51,354 nucleotides of DNA. It comes from Pilatotrama ljubarskyi (lineage: Eukaryota > Basidiomycota > Agaricomycetes > Polyporales > Polyporaceae). Location of the stretch: the NCBI GenBank assembly GCA_022385805.1, contig MU277740.1, positions 1 through 51,354 on the forward strand. The letters run 5' to 3'. Below are positions 10,831 through 22,061 of this stretch, in pieces; position 1 is the first letter of the stretch; each line of letters begins with the position of its first letter. Under the pieces are notes generated by a model, which ran no database searches, was not told where the DNA came from, and worked only from the letters and a program-made list of their open reading frames with translations. The position numbers were made by a program, and so were the translations under genes.

Positions 10831-11151
10831 GCGGCCAGTGAGCGATCGGCAACTCTCAGTGCATTTCACGACGCGGACGATCACTTTCGGACGCTTGTAT
10901 CGGTTGACTGTAGACAGAGAATATACCTCAGGACATGGAATGTTAGAATGATTGAACGGCCTGCTGCAGTGGTAAAGGCCTGTTGGCGGGAATTGCCTAA
11001 CCGAGCGATGATACACCCCGGAAAGGAAGGTGTTCCCGACAGGCACCACATACGTCATCCTGGCTCTGATGCGTCCGCTGCACTTCCTTGCTTGCGACAA
11101 TGCGCCAGAAGTCATGTATATCCTTCCTACCTTCGTTTCTCTTTCTCTATC
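10831..11151. other. Intergenic region between protease gene 2 and the MCU gene
   Basis: About 320 bp holding the protease 3' end and the MCU promoter. A pyrimidine-rich run (about 11121-11151) just before the MCU ATG resembles a fungal transcription-start region. No gene is seen. Confidence 0.5.
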
Positions 11152-12474
11152 ATGCTAGTCTTGAGGACATCCATTATCCGTACTTGTTCTTCATCCACTT
11201 TCAGACGGTCTTTCGCATTCTCGCCCATTCAGCGTCATATACCCTCTCTATCGACAGCAGGCCCTCACGCTCTCGCAAGCATACGAAGACGATATGCTAC
11301 GACCGCACAAGAGGTAGAGAACACGAACGTCAGCCATTCTAGGTTCCTAGCAGAGGCTTCGCACAAGGAGAAATGGAAGGAGGGCACAGCGGAGAAGACG
11401 CCGGGCAAAGGGGCGCAGGTCACCAACGAGGATTTCGACTCCATAACGGAGGGAAAGGGTGCGCACTGACGACTCTTGATGAACTATCACAGTGTCCGAA
11501 CTTTTTCTGCGCAGGAAAGCTGTCTCCTACAGCTTCACACCTCTTCAAACTCATACTGCCATTAGAGCACGCGCGTGAGCAAGGACGGGATAAACCGTCC
11601 CAGGCCAAGTCACCACCTCCCACCGTCTTCCTCTTGCATCCCTCGCAGCCGCTCTCCCATGTCAGCAGGCTCATCCTAGCGTCCCTCGCACCCGCCACGC
11701 CTTCCATATCCTTCCGCAGTGTCACTCCCCGCGGTTACACTATCCAATGGTCCGACTCGACCGACGTCGCAGACTTCATCCGGGACGCCGCCCGCACGCG
11801 CGAGTTCACCATCTGCATCACCTCTCCCGGCAAGGACGAGCCCCAGACCGAGATACCCGTCGAGGTCCCTTCCTTTGAGGACAGAACACGCTTCCTCCGG
11901 AGACGCCTCGCGGTCGTGGAGGAGGAGCTCTCGCGCATGGAAGAGATCAAGAAGAGATGCGACGAGGAGGCGCACCGAGGCGCGCGTAGGATGGCGATCG
12001 GAGGGTTCGGCATCCTCGTCGTGTACTGGGGCGCGGTCGCGCGTCTGACGTTCTGGGACTTTGGGTGGGACGTGATGGAGCCGATCACCTACCTCTCTGG
12101 ATTGTCTACCGTGATCCTGGGGTACCTGTGGTGCGTAATCCCATCGAGCGGACTAAAACCGGCCTGGCGAACGGGATACTGATCCCCGCCTCAGGTTCCT
12201 CTTCAGAGGGCGCGAAGTGTCGTACTCTTCTGTCCTCCATCATTCGGTGTCTGCGCGGCGCGAGGCGCTGTATAAGGCGCACGGGCTCGACATCGAACGG
12301 TGGATGGACCTCGTGAGCGAGGCGAAGAGTATCCGCAAGGAGATCAGCAAGATTGCGGAGGACTACGACGAGCGGCGCTGGAAGGAGAGCGAGGCTGAGC
12401 GGGAGGAACGCGAGCGTGATGAGAGCAAGGAGGTAGGGGATGCAAGACAGACAGAGCAAGAGAACATCGCGTAG
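11152..12474 (+). CDS. MCU: Mitochondrial calcium uniporter (MCU) pore subunit
   Basis: Inner-mitochondrial-membrane Ca2+ channel. Three exons (11152-11458, 11515-12130, 12195-12474) join in frame to 400 aa. The N-terminus is rich in Arg, Ser and Thr with no acids (MLVLRTSIIRTCSSSTFRRS), a mitochondrial presequence. A GKLSPTASHLFKLILPL segment and a matrix domain follow. A coiled coil (about 240-275, LRRRLAVVEEELSRMEEIKK) precedes TM1 (IGGFGILVVYWGAVARLTFW), the selectivity signature WDVMEPITYLSG (DIME-type) and TM2 ending YLWFLFRG. A charged C-terminal helix completes the fungal form. The second intron interrupts the codon for the Trp of YLW. No EMRE or MICU gene is nearby. Confidence 0.92.
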
Positions 12475-12556
12475 TTAGAGACGGCGGCAGTCGATACTAT
12501 ACGTAGGATACCCTATTTCACCGCCATATCACCGCTGCAAAGAGAATCTTTCCAAC

Positions 12557-12627
12557 GCATTAATGGGGTAGTGGTAACCTGGGTCGTTGCCATCGACCCG
12601 CCGGGGGTTCGATTCCCCCTTAATGCA
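12557..12627 (+). tRNA. tRNA-Gly (anticodon GCC)
   Basis: A 71-nt cloverleaf. The acceptor stem GCATTAA pairs with TTAATGC, followed by discriminator A at 12627. The anticodon stem GGGTCG pairs with CGACCC around the 7-nt loop TTGCCAT, which puts GCC at positions 34-36. The T arm is GGGGG-TTCGATT-CCCCC (B box GGTTCGATTCC). There is no intron and CCA is not encoded, as in eukaryotes. A T-rich run at about 12644-12656 (TTTTG then TTTTT) can act as the Pol III terminator. Confidence 0.95.
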
Positions 12628-13091
12628 GAACACAAGATGATTCATTTTGTTTTTGCCTTTGGACGGTGACATCGGACAATAATGCCGACTCCTTTCCAAC
12701 ACCACCAGGCACGCTCGCACTATTATTACATATCCACAGACTCATTGGCTTCACAGGACATGGATAATCATCACAATCAACGTCATCCTCCATCCAGTGA
12801 ACTCGCCACTCTGAGCCTCGAGTTCACAATCTGAGTCCCGTCATGCCCCAATCAGGCATGCCCACCGACTCGACTTCAAGCCTGAGCTTCAAGTTCCAGC
12901 TTGCGACCGGTGGGATTGAGTCGCGAATGTCAATGTACACACAATCATGTTCCTTATACGATTCATGCAAGATGCGCCGTTAAACCCTGCTCAACGCCGT
13001 GCGTCTCCCAGACGACATAAAACTACTTGAATCGGTAGCCAGTCTCTCCACACACCGCTTGCATGCACCCACTGACCTACGGGCCTCCAAG
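12628..13091. other. Intergenic region right of tRNA-Gly
   Basis: It holds the Pol III T-run and then about 430 bp with no gene. It is the 3' side of protease gene 3, which runs toward it. Confidence 0.5.
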
Positions 13092-14949
13092 TCAGTTGGT
13101 GGTTGCGAATGTGAACGGTGTGGTGGCCAAGCCGACGCGACTGTTTCCAACGTCGAAGACGTAGTAGAACCGCTCGAGGAACGTCATGCCGTCGATGAAG
13201 TCCATACCGGAGCCCGTGTTGATGCCGAGGTCGTTGATGACGAGGTAGATCGCATCGCTCGCACCTCCGATCGCCGAATTGAGCTGTTCAACGCAGTGCT
13301 CACAGGTCAGAAATTGGGTCGGAAACCTGTGAAGAGGGAGAAAGGAGTACCGCGCGTGGCCAAATCTGCGCGTTCGGCGTGAACTCGAAGCTCGCCTGGG
13401 AGAAACCCATACGATGAGTGTCAGTGACACGAGTAAGGGCCCGTTCTCGAAGACATCACTCACGCCTCCGATGTTGAAGAACAAGCTCTTCAGATTCGCG
13501 AACTGCTCAGGGGTGATCCTCAACAAGCCGGTAGTAGCGTCAAGAACGCCACCAGTGAGGCTCTGGTACTTTGCAAACGCGTCTGCTCATGCACGTTTTC
13601 AGCTTCTCATGCTCCCTCGAGGGCCAGCTCGCCGGACGCACCGCTGGCAATCAGTAGGAGAGTGGTGCCCGTGTCGGTGACACCAGCCGTCATGGGCAAT
13701 ACCGTCGATCCGAGGGGGGTGCCGAATGTGATGGACTGGTCGATACCGACAAACTGACTGGAGGGTGAGGTCGATGTGATTGGCCTGTCATGTTCGGTGA
13801 GTGCATTGTTTAGAATGCAGCCAGAGAGTGAATACTGACACGAAGTGCAGAGGACCGGTGAATTTGCTGTTGTCAATGCCGCCAAAGGTGAGCTCGCCAT
13901 TAGTATTGTCCAATGTAGTGGTCGGTTCAAAGGAGATCGCAACGAGGTGCTCGGGGATCAGCCCTTGACTGAAGGCGTTGTCTGTGACGGTCGGGATGCA
14001 TTGAGAGCCAAGCAGGAGGGTGCCTAGTACGTTACGGCGTGAATTTAGTGTCCGACAAGCCATGCGATGACGATATACATACCGCAGGTCAGATCCTGAG
14101 GGCCGATGCTGCAGAAGGCGGGGAATGAGAATGATGACAGGGCTACTTGGGTCGTCTCATGAAACGCACCCAAGGATACCATCGACGTCAGTGAAGCCAC
14201 CCGAGAGCAGCGCTGCACCCATCGACTGTTTCTCGATCGTGAGGCCAGATCCGAGCGTTATACTGTCCGTCATCTCGACCCCTTATGACAGATAAGTTCC
14301 ACTACAGCAAACGTGTTTGCACGGACACATACCGGTGACGAACCCCGACCCATATTGCACTGACTGCGCTCACATAACTTCAGTGACGATCCCTGCGGAA
14401 CTGCCATGCAAAGACACTCACGACGACGTTCAAGCTCAAATCTGTGGTGAGGGAGGGTACGAACGGGTTCTCCAGCGGTCGGGCGCCAACCCATGTGTTG
14501 GAGCTGCCGGTGTCGATCAGGAGCGTGTCTGAAAGACCGTCAGCTCCTTCCCGTCCGCTCAAGGAAAATCGAAGCATTGTACTGACAATTCTTTCCCGGA
14601 TTCCCGATGTGAACCTGCAGATGGAAGGTTTTCAATCCCGACACCGGACGAAACATCAGTGTAGACGCACCGTAGTCACATAGTCGACCGCCTGATTCGT
14701 AGCAGGAGCATTGACCGCTGCTCCCTGCTGGGATACATTCGGCGACGCCTTCATGCCGGTCCTAAGCGCCTTCGCCCGTGCTCGGTCAAGCTCTAGCAGC
14801 TTCGCGGCGCCCGTTGTATTGAACCGACGTGCGAACGGCAGCGTCACAGGGGACGCATCTTTACGGATCACTAGGGCAATGGTGGGCGTGACGAAGACAA
14901 GAGCGAAGGCGGCGAGGGCCGCGAAGGTGAGCTGGAGTGCCGCGAACAT
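13092..14949 (-). CDS. Secreted A1 aspartic protease, gene 3 (cysteine-pair subfamily)
   Basis: Eleven exons join in phase to 421 aa: 14671-14949, 14587-14614, 14422-14528, 14333-14363, 14170-14281, 14083-14108, 13840-14023, 13642-13784, 13464-13582, 13351-13395, 13092-13283. A hydrophobic signal (MFAALQLTFAALAAFALVF) precedes the propeptide phrase TLPFARRFN. Catalytic motifs are IDTGSSNTW and VTDTGTTL, with flap QYGSG. It has two introns that genes 1 and 2 lack. One creates a 28-nt microexon (14587-14614, VHIGNPGKN). The other follows DLTC, whose cysteine probably bonds the one in SQCIPTV. A TATA-like box is at 15061-15069. A secreted acid protease is expected. Confidence 0.92.
14587..14614 (-). 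other. 28-nt microexon of protease gene 3
   Basis: It encodes VHIGNPGKN plus one base of the next Tyr codon, the strand just before the first catalytic aspartate. It is bounded by CAG on the 5' side and GTCAGT on the 3' side. Protease gene 4 has the same 28-nt exon at 17532-17559, while genes 1 and 2 carry the corresponding residues within exon 1. Confidence 0.8.
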
Positions 14950-15060
14950 AGTACCGGCGCACAAATGGCAAGGCAGGGATGAGGCTGAGAGGGAGAGAAG
15001 ACTTGGACCACGGAGATTACGCCCTCGGGTGAAGGTTGTGCGGTAGTGGGCCTCGGGCCC

Positions 15061-15069
15061 GTTCATATA
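15061..15069 (-). promoter_or_regulatory. TATA-like box TATATGAAC of protease gene 3
   Basis: TATATGAAC on the - strand ends about 111 bp upstream of the ATG. The same 9-mer stands at 17990-17998, a similar distance upstream of protease gene 4, so the core promoter was probably duplicated with the gene. Confidence 0.55.
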
Positions 15070-16048
15070 ACCCCTCGCGGAGTTCGCGCGAGAGTCGCGA
15101 AGCAAGGCGCGGGTCTTCACAAGTCCTGAAATGGGTATAGCGGCGGTCCATGCGCCTCCCCGTCGATTAAGGCATCGGTAGCAGAAAAAGCTGCGTTGCA
15201 TGACGGCAGCTTCGCAGACACCTTGGCCGCGGCCGGCTTCCTAGTGGATGGCTGCTTGCAGCGTTCGAAGTGCCTGAACCAGTCGCATGGACATTCTCAT
15301 GAATCACTGTATTGTTTGTAGTTAGACGGACAGCAGGCCACTGAGAGTGGGCCGCCCGGACGAGCGAGGGACGTTCATCCCACAGCGGCGGTTCCGAGAA
15401 GGCGTGAGGGTTCTTAGAAGCAACGTCGGGTGTGTTAAGAGGGACCGCTTGGGTGATATGACATCATTCCTCACCTGGGAAAACGGGAACTTCACTTGTG
15501 CTTGGGAAGGGAAGGCGGACGGTTCTCTGGCACTCACTGACAAGAAGCACATGTACAGGGCCTGGATCTGCCCATGGGAATACCCAGGATGACATGAACG
15601 CCAGCTCAGCGACGACATATGTCCGCGATATAAATGTCAGCGAATGAATCCACAGGACGACGAGGTGAGAGTCTCAGGCTGGCTCGGCGCGGATCAACTT
15701 GAGCCTTACGTGGATAGCCGGACCATGCGACGGTCGCTGGCATCAAATCGTCTTCAGATCTATAGAGTCCCAGGAAATGTGAGAAGAGCCAGTCTGAGTA
15801 AGGAAGGGAGTGCGTGCATGACCCACTGAGAGCGTCCCAGCTGGCCGCTCTTCCGCTGTTCGGACGTTGCGCTCAATCAAGGGAAGTGATGGAGCTGACG
15901 TGCTTAACAGTCACGCATTCGCAGAATGTCTTCCATTCATAACATGAGGACGTGTTCATTGACGCCACTCAGTATTGCGCGGTTTGATGAAACGTACGAG
16001 CAAAGCCTACGTAGACAGCCTGGGAAAGATGACATGGAGCTATGTCTA
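15070..16048. other. Intergenic region between protease genes 3 and 4
   Basis: About 1 kb with only short open frames and no recognisable protein. It contains the upstream region of gene 3 and the 3' flank of gene 4. Confidence 0.5.
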
Positions 16049-17888
16049 TCAGTTACTGGTCGCGTCAGTGAACTGAGTCGTAGCAAAGCCAACGCGACTG
16101 TTAGCGATGTCGAACACGTAGTAGAACCGCTCGAGGAATGTCATGCCGTCGATGAAGTCCAGACCCTCGCCGCTCAGGCTGCCGAGGTCATTGACGATGA
16201 GGTAAATGGAGTCAGGCTGACCCCCGATGGCTGTATTGAGCTGAGTAGCGGTGTGAGCCATGATCGGACGACGGAGACAGAAGCGCTTAGCGTGAGGCTT
16301 ACTGCACGTGGCCAAATTTGCGCATTCGGTGTGAACTCGAAGGTGGTCTGAGAAGGCAACGGCTGCAGGTGAGCGACCGCGCGCAGCATGCCGTGCGAGG
16401 TGGGAACACTTACGTCCCCGATGTGGAAGAACAGACTCTCGAGGTTTGCGAACTGTGCTGGCGTAAGCCTGAGCAAGCCGGTGTCATTATCGGGGACACC
16501 GCCAGTGAGGTTCTGGTAGACCGCGAAGGCATCTGCGAGGGGCGCATCGGTAACCTAATCGCAATGATTTTTGACGACCGGCCAACATACCACTGGCTAG
16601 GAGCAAGAGGGTGGTGCCGGTGTCCGTGATGCCAGAAGTTGCAGGCAGCACGACGGTGCCCGCCGAGCCGTACGTGACAGTCTGGTCGATGCCGACGAAC
16701 TCGTTCGCAGGCGACGTCGAGGTGATGGGACTGGAAAGCACATTAATTGAGGAATGATAGCTCCGGCAGAATGGAGTTAACGTACACGAAGCTAAGGGGA
16801 CCCGTGAATTTTGTCTCGTCAATACCACCGAAAGTTAGCTCCCCGTTGGTGATTTCGAGGGATTGCGTGGGGGCAAACGAGATGCCGATCTCGTGCGCAG
16901 CAATCAAGCCCTGACTAAAGGCGTTGTCCGTGACCGTGGGGATACAATCGGTGAGCGCCGGGAACAAAGTGCCTAGAAGACGAGCGGTTGGGACTCCAAG
17001 ACCTGACTTCGGTTCGCAGTTTTCACTCACCACAAGTTAGATCCACTGGACCGATCCTGGATCATATGTTAGACGAACGCTTCGACATCTTCGTCATGAG
17101 AGGGCATCCATCGGCTTACCCGATGATACCATCTACACCATCGAAGCCCGCATCTTCGAAGGCCACGCCAAGAGACTGATTCTCAACGACGAATCCCGGT
17201 GCAAGAGTGACTTGGTCTATGACTTGCTCTCCTACATAATAATCTGTGTTAAGGCAGAAGAGGCGGAGTGGGTGCAAACCATCTGTACCAAAAACGAAGC
17301 CCGATCCGTATGTGACTTCCTGCGACGATTGGGTTCGTAAGTCATGCAGTGCTTGGGAAGAGGGCAGGCGCTCACTCACAACGAGGTTGCCGGTCGCCTT
17401 CGTAGTGCTGCTCTGCACGAAGGCCTTGCCGGCGCCGACCCAGGTGTTTGAGCTTCCGGTGTCGATCAGCAAGGAATCTAAACTCGCCCTCGTTCAGTAG
17501 CTCATGCATGCGCCAGAAAGCTGAAACGCACAATCCGTAGGTGGACTCCCGACTCCGACCTGGAACAAGCGTCGGCCTCACCGCACATCAAGATCGCAGC
17601 GATCACACATACCGTTGCAACGTAATCCACGGCCTGGTTCGTGACGGGCGCGTCGAAGATCGTCGCACGAGGCGATAGGCCGGTGCCCGCCTTCGGACGC
17701 GTCTTCAGCGCCTTGGCTCGAGCTTGGTCGAGCTTGACGAGGTTCGCGGCGCCCGTCACGTTCAGTCGCCGCGCAATCGGCAGAGTGACGCGTGGGGTGT
17801 CCCGAACCACGAGCGCCTCACTCGCGTGCGGGAGGCCCAAGGAAAGGACCCACAGAAAGGCCGAGGCAAGACGGAGACCAGCGAGCAT
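16049..17888 (-). CDS. Secreted A1 aspartic protease, gene 4 (cysteine-pair subfamily)
   Basis: Same eleven-exon plan as gene 3, including the 28-nt microexon (17532-17559, VGVGSPPTD) and the intron after DLTC. A signal peptide (MLAGLRLASAFLWVLSLGL) precedes the propeptide phrase TLPIARRLN. Catalytic motifs are LLIDTGSSNTW and ITDTGTTL, flap TYGSG. DLTCG and DCIPTV supply the same cysteine pair as gene 3. The C-terminus has FLERFYYVFD and GFATTQFTDATSN. All catalytic residues are intact. With gene 3 it forms a head-to-tail - strand pair. The shared exon plan shows the two arose by tandem duplication, distinct from genes 1 and 2. Confidence 0.92.
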
Positions 17889-17989
17889 GGTGCCTGTGCG
17901 AATCTGTGGCGTGTGGGGTTGGAACCGAGGTAGATGGAGCTAGAGCTGCTGCGCCTGAAGGCTAGACGACGAGATTTCTCGTCAGGGAT

Positions 17990-17998
17990 GTTCATATA
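17990..17998 (-). promoter_or_regulatory. TATA-like box TATATGAAC of protease gene 4
   Basis: Reads TATATGAAC on the - strand, about 101 bp upstream of the ATG, identical to the box of gene 3. Confidence 0.55.
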
Positions 17999-19011
17999 GG
18001 TCCTCCAATCGCATCCGGTGAGATAGAGGAGCCCGCAGAGAGCTAACGCTGACTGCGCCCGAAGTTACGCTATGTCTTCTGATTCTGGCAATGCAATGTG
18101 TGCCAGTGCTGTGGTTTGCGCCCTCCCCTTCAGCGACGAATGAGCTCACTGATCAGCACTGTCAATGGCTTCAATCGCACTGCGTCACGTACACGCGGGA
18201 GATAGTACCTGAGTCGTATTCCGCCACATTCTCATGTCGGAAGTGCACAAATGGCCTGAAGAGGCAATGAACGAGAGTGAGTTGCAGCAAGACCGCCTTA
18301 TCCGAAGCGTACCTCGTATCAAGCGTGGGTAGTATGCGCCTGACCCGGTTCCGCTTTCGCACCCATTTGGGAGAGAAGATGTAGCGTATGTGATGACATC
18401 ATGGCCCGTGTATCCTGCTTACCTCGGAGATACTTCAGGCAGATTCACGGAGGCCAAGATTTTAAGAGCTTGAGAACGACTTAGAGATCGTACACGAACT
18501 TAATCAAGATGCTGTTCGCCCACTGTATGACGGTGGGAGCATCTTCTACCAGCTTCTACCTTGAATGGGGACCATCCACCAAGGGTGCCGAGCAGTCAAG
18601 TCCTGCACACCGACGGCAGCGGTATTCTTGTGTCAGGCCTTTTCCAAGCATAGTAATCTGGAGAACGCTACCTCTTGCCTTGCATGGAGCCCTTGCCAAG
18701 GCCGGCCGGCGGCAGCCAACAGGCAGAAGGGGGCGGAAGCTTAGTGCGGCCTTCCGCTATTCCGCCAATGTATTCTGAGACGGGCCCGAGGGAAGTACGG
18801 CTGGTCAGATTCCGTTCCGCTGCGTTCTTCGACGTATGATAGGCATCCTGGTCAAGAGTCGCTCGGAGTTTGCTACAGTACAGCTTGTACAAAATGGTGC
18901 TTCGACACCAGCGTGATGCTCCACTCTGCTCGAATGAAGACGATTTGATTCAGATAGAGTCAGGATGCAGTTCTGTAACGCGTCTCACCGAATCATACTC
19001 CAGCTATCGGG
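17999..19011. other. Intergenic region between protease gene 4 and the carnitine-type dioxygenase
   Basis: About 1 kb of short, unrelated frames only. No gene, repeat or RNA is recognised. Confidence 0.5.
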
Positions 19012-20324
19012 TCACGCCCTCTCAAGCTGTTCTCTCAGCACGCGTCCGCGATCGAGAACAGCATCCGCCTCAAGATAACAACCCTTCAACCAGCGGTTTG
19101 TCTCGCCCTCCGGACCCGCTTCTCCGGCACGCTCCTGAAAGGCGGTCCGCGCGTGCAGCACGCGCCGATTGTCGAACAAGACCGCGTCGCCCTCGCGCAG
19201 CAGATACTCGAACTGCACTGCCGGGTTGTCCAACATGGATGCAAAGCGTTTGAGAGCAGGATAGAATGCAGGGGGCGTCTGAAGTGAGAGAGGTGCCTGG
19301 AACGGGGGCGAATAGTTGACGAATTCGATCGCGGGAGCGGATGAGGCGTCTTCCCGGAACCGCGAGAGTTGGATAGTTGGATGCGAGTGATGGAGATGGT
19401 GCCCGTCGTTGATATAGTGGAAAGCGACTGGCGTCGACGCTAGGATATCGAATGCGCAGGGATCCTCGCTTCGCAACCTCGACGCGACATGAACCGCGTC
19501 AACGAATATGGACTTGCCGCCATCTACACGATTCCGGAGACAGTGGAGGATCTGGTATCGTGGAGGATGTTGGAAGTAGCTGTACTGTGTCAAGACCTCT
19601 CGCAGATCCCTCGTGTTGATCCTGAGACTCACAGTAGGTCCATATGTAAGCCCAGATCCACGTTGGTATAGGCAATGTTACGACTGTTCTTGATATTCTT
19701 GACGTCCCACGTCTCGCCGTAGAATGTCCTCCTCAACTCCCCGAAGCGCTCCCCCAGCCGACGCAGTTCGCAGTCCTCATTTGAGGTACGCTCGTTCGGC
19801 ACAGAGGACACGAACAGGAGGCCATAGCGGGAAAGCTGTGTGATAGCCGAAAGGAGTCCTGGAGGAGTGTCGAGTGCTTCGTATGGTATGAAGAGGTCTC
19901 GAGCCGACTTTAGGCGTTGAGTATCCCACTCCACCCTGTTCACGTCACGGTGGAACGAGCAAATTGCTTCAGGAGAGGCGTGGCGTTCGAGAAAATCAAG
20001 AGCATAGTGAGACTGGTGCCCGGAGTCCCAAGTGATGTGGACGCCAGCGTTCGAGATGCTTACTCCGTTTTTGGAGGGCCTGATCTCCGGCGGGATATCC
20101 GAAGTCCTGTGCAGTTTCTGCCGCGTCGATGGATGCAGGCATGAAGGACATTGGCAGGAGTCACGGAGCCAGACATAGGGATATGAGCGACCGTTATATG
20201 TCAAGCTAGCCTTGTCGTCGCCGACAGCAGAGATAAAAGAGGATAGGCGCCTGTGGCAGACTCCGAGTCTGTTCGAAGCAATAGATCTAGCAGCGACCAG
20301 TGTCCTGGCAAGCGTACCCTGCAT
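19012..20324 (-). CDS. Gamma-butyrobetaine/trimethyllysine dioxygenase-like Fe(II)/2OG enzyme
   Basis: Two exons (19633-20324, 19012-19579; 53-bp intron) join to 419 aa. The N-terminal domain has VWLRDSCQCPSCLHPSTR: the C-x-C-x2-C pattern is the zinc site of gamma-butyrobetaine dioxygenase. The catalytic domain gives HMD in GLHMDLL and the distal His in RVLHARTAF, the Fe(II) facial triad. Family members make carnitine, hydroxylating trimethyllysine or gamma-butyrobetaine with 2-oxoglutarate. The ATG at 20324 was chosen because an Arg/Ser/Ala-rich leader (MQGTLARTLVAARSIASNR) resembles a mitochondrial presequence; the frame stays open further upstream. BBOX and TMLH cannot be separated from sequence alone. 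Confidence 0.88.
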
Positions 20325-21114
20325 ATTCTCAAAAGGTCTTTGGAAAGAACTGAACTTGGCGATCGCTGCTATGCTGTTCGAGCTCGGAGGGGATGTGCCA
20401 TTCGAGTCATACGTATCTTCAGGTGGCTGTACAGGCCTAGACTTCCTACTTACTCGGCAATCGGAGCCGCGATGCTTACCGCTGTGGGCTCGTCGTAGCA
20501 CGATGGGGACGGACCCGGCCCGCAACGGTCGTGTCACTGTTATCAGGGCCTCTCGCACCCTCCATGAGAAAGCGCACCTGGCCACACTGGCCTCGCCAAA
20601 CTGAGCCAGTCGCTGCATAATACGGAGTATGGCTTCTTGATGAGCAACCATCCGCTGTGAGAGAAGGAGGTACGAGGATACAGCACTTCGCGACATCGAG
20701 TTGGTACTGTATATCAGCTAGCGCCGACTCCTACTGACTCATGCGCAGGCCGCATGCATTGTGAGGGAAAGGTAGCCAGGAAGATACGTACCCATCTTGT
20801 CAATGATTCTTCTGGTAGATGTGATGATGAAGACGTCAAGTATGTTGCCGTTGTCTACTGCCAGCCAACCTGGAAACGTAACGCAGCGCGCAGCAGAATG
20901 AGAGACGCTTGCGCCGTCTGCAGGCCGTGTGATAAACCTCCAACTCGTACTCGTATGCTTGGACGTCAGCTTGAAGACTCAAACACACCTGGTCAAAGCC
21001 ACGCTACCAGTCGGCGGCGTCTCAGCCTGTCTGCACGTAAGCCCCAGCGACCTGCCAGTGCTCATCTGTAGCTGCCTCAACGGTGATTCAGCTAAGGGTT
21101 TCGAGTGACATCAG
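20325..21114. other. Divergent intergenic region (dioxygenase / PPSY protein)
   Basis: About 790 bp between divergently transcribed genes. Open frames run through it on both strands but carry no recognisable domain. An upstream exon of the PPSY protein could lie here, since its ATG directly follows a CAG. Confidence 0.4.
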
Positions 21115-22061
21115 ATGCTCGTCTCTCGGGAGACTGCCATTGACGGTGGGACGGCCGAAGCACTGGACTTTGGTGTCGGTTTTTCGCTCCTGGGGATTGC
21201 CGTGCTCCTCATCGCCGACCAGTATTTTGGCGGAAGAGCCCTAAAGGCTTTCGGAAGAGGCGTCCGGTTCATAATCGGTGCGTGTGAAAGACAGGATGCA
21301 GCTTGGATGCGGCCTGACATGGGGTGCTAGTTCCGCGGAAGTGCACTCCACGCAGGGATAATCGGCCTACAAAGACCGCCGAAGGCCACATCAGCACTGT
21401 CACGGTCGAGACTGCACGCGTAGACCTGCCCAATGCGCAAGTTGAAGTAGTGGTTCATCCCAGAAGCACGTTACATAGGGCTCCCGGACATTCGCTACCT
21501 GCTCGTAACTCCGGGGTCGACAGACAATCTCCTGTTGACACGCCAACCCCACCACACATGGGCATTGAGGAGGTAGAGCGAAGTCTCGACTCCTCTCCGC
21601 GCCCTCCGCAGCTACAGCCACCTCAAGCTATTCCGCACCATCGTGCTCGAGTCGTCACTGCACCGCCCTCCGCATTTATTCGGCCGTCCAGGCTGCGAGG
21701 TCGTGCTCGCCATTCGCCACCGTCCTCAGAGATCCGCGCCGCGCCCGTTAAATCCTCCACGAGCAACGGGGACAAAAGCATGTCGCATCAATCGAACGGC
21801 GCTTCGCCTCATGAACTGCTGGACGAGCAGCAGGACTACGACCGGGTGGCGAGGAACTCTAGGTCTAACTCCATCAGGGAGGGTAGCGTCCTCAATAGTG
21901 ACGACGACTACATCTCCATGGTCTCCGTCTCCACGGTCCCGCCATCCTACACGACCGTATCCACGGTTCCACCGTCATATCACACTGGTCGTGTTCTTGT
22001 CGTGCGGCCTCTCAGGAATGAGGCTTCTCGTCCTCGGCCCCTCCCACCGGTTCCGCACTGA
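21115..22061 (+). CDS. Single-span membrane protein with proline-rich PPSY tail
   Basis: Two exons (21115-21277, 21331-22061) with a 53-bp intron ending TAG join in frame to 297 aa. The family is not recognised. Residues about 20-37 (FSLLGIAVLLIADQYF) form a probable membrane span followed by basic residues. The rest is a long disordered tail rich in Pro, Ser and Arg. Near the C-terminus two nearly identical repeats, STVPPSYTT and STVPPSYHT, each carry PPxY, the ligand of WW domains such as those of Rsp5/NEDD4 ubiquitin ligases. The end is also proline-rich (RPLPPVPH). An adaptor or ubiquitin-ligase recruiting role is an inference. A 5' exon may be missing. Confidence 0.6.

Noticed and set aside
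1..18000. A secondary-metabolite gene cluster around the TetX-like enzyme
   Set aside because: No synthase, terpene cyclase, NRPS or PKS is seen nearby; the neighbours are proteases and housekeeping genes.
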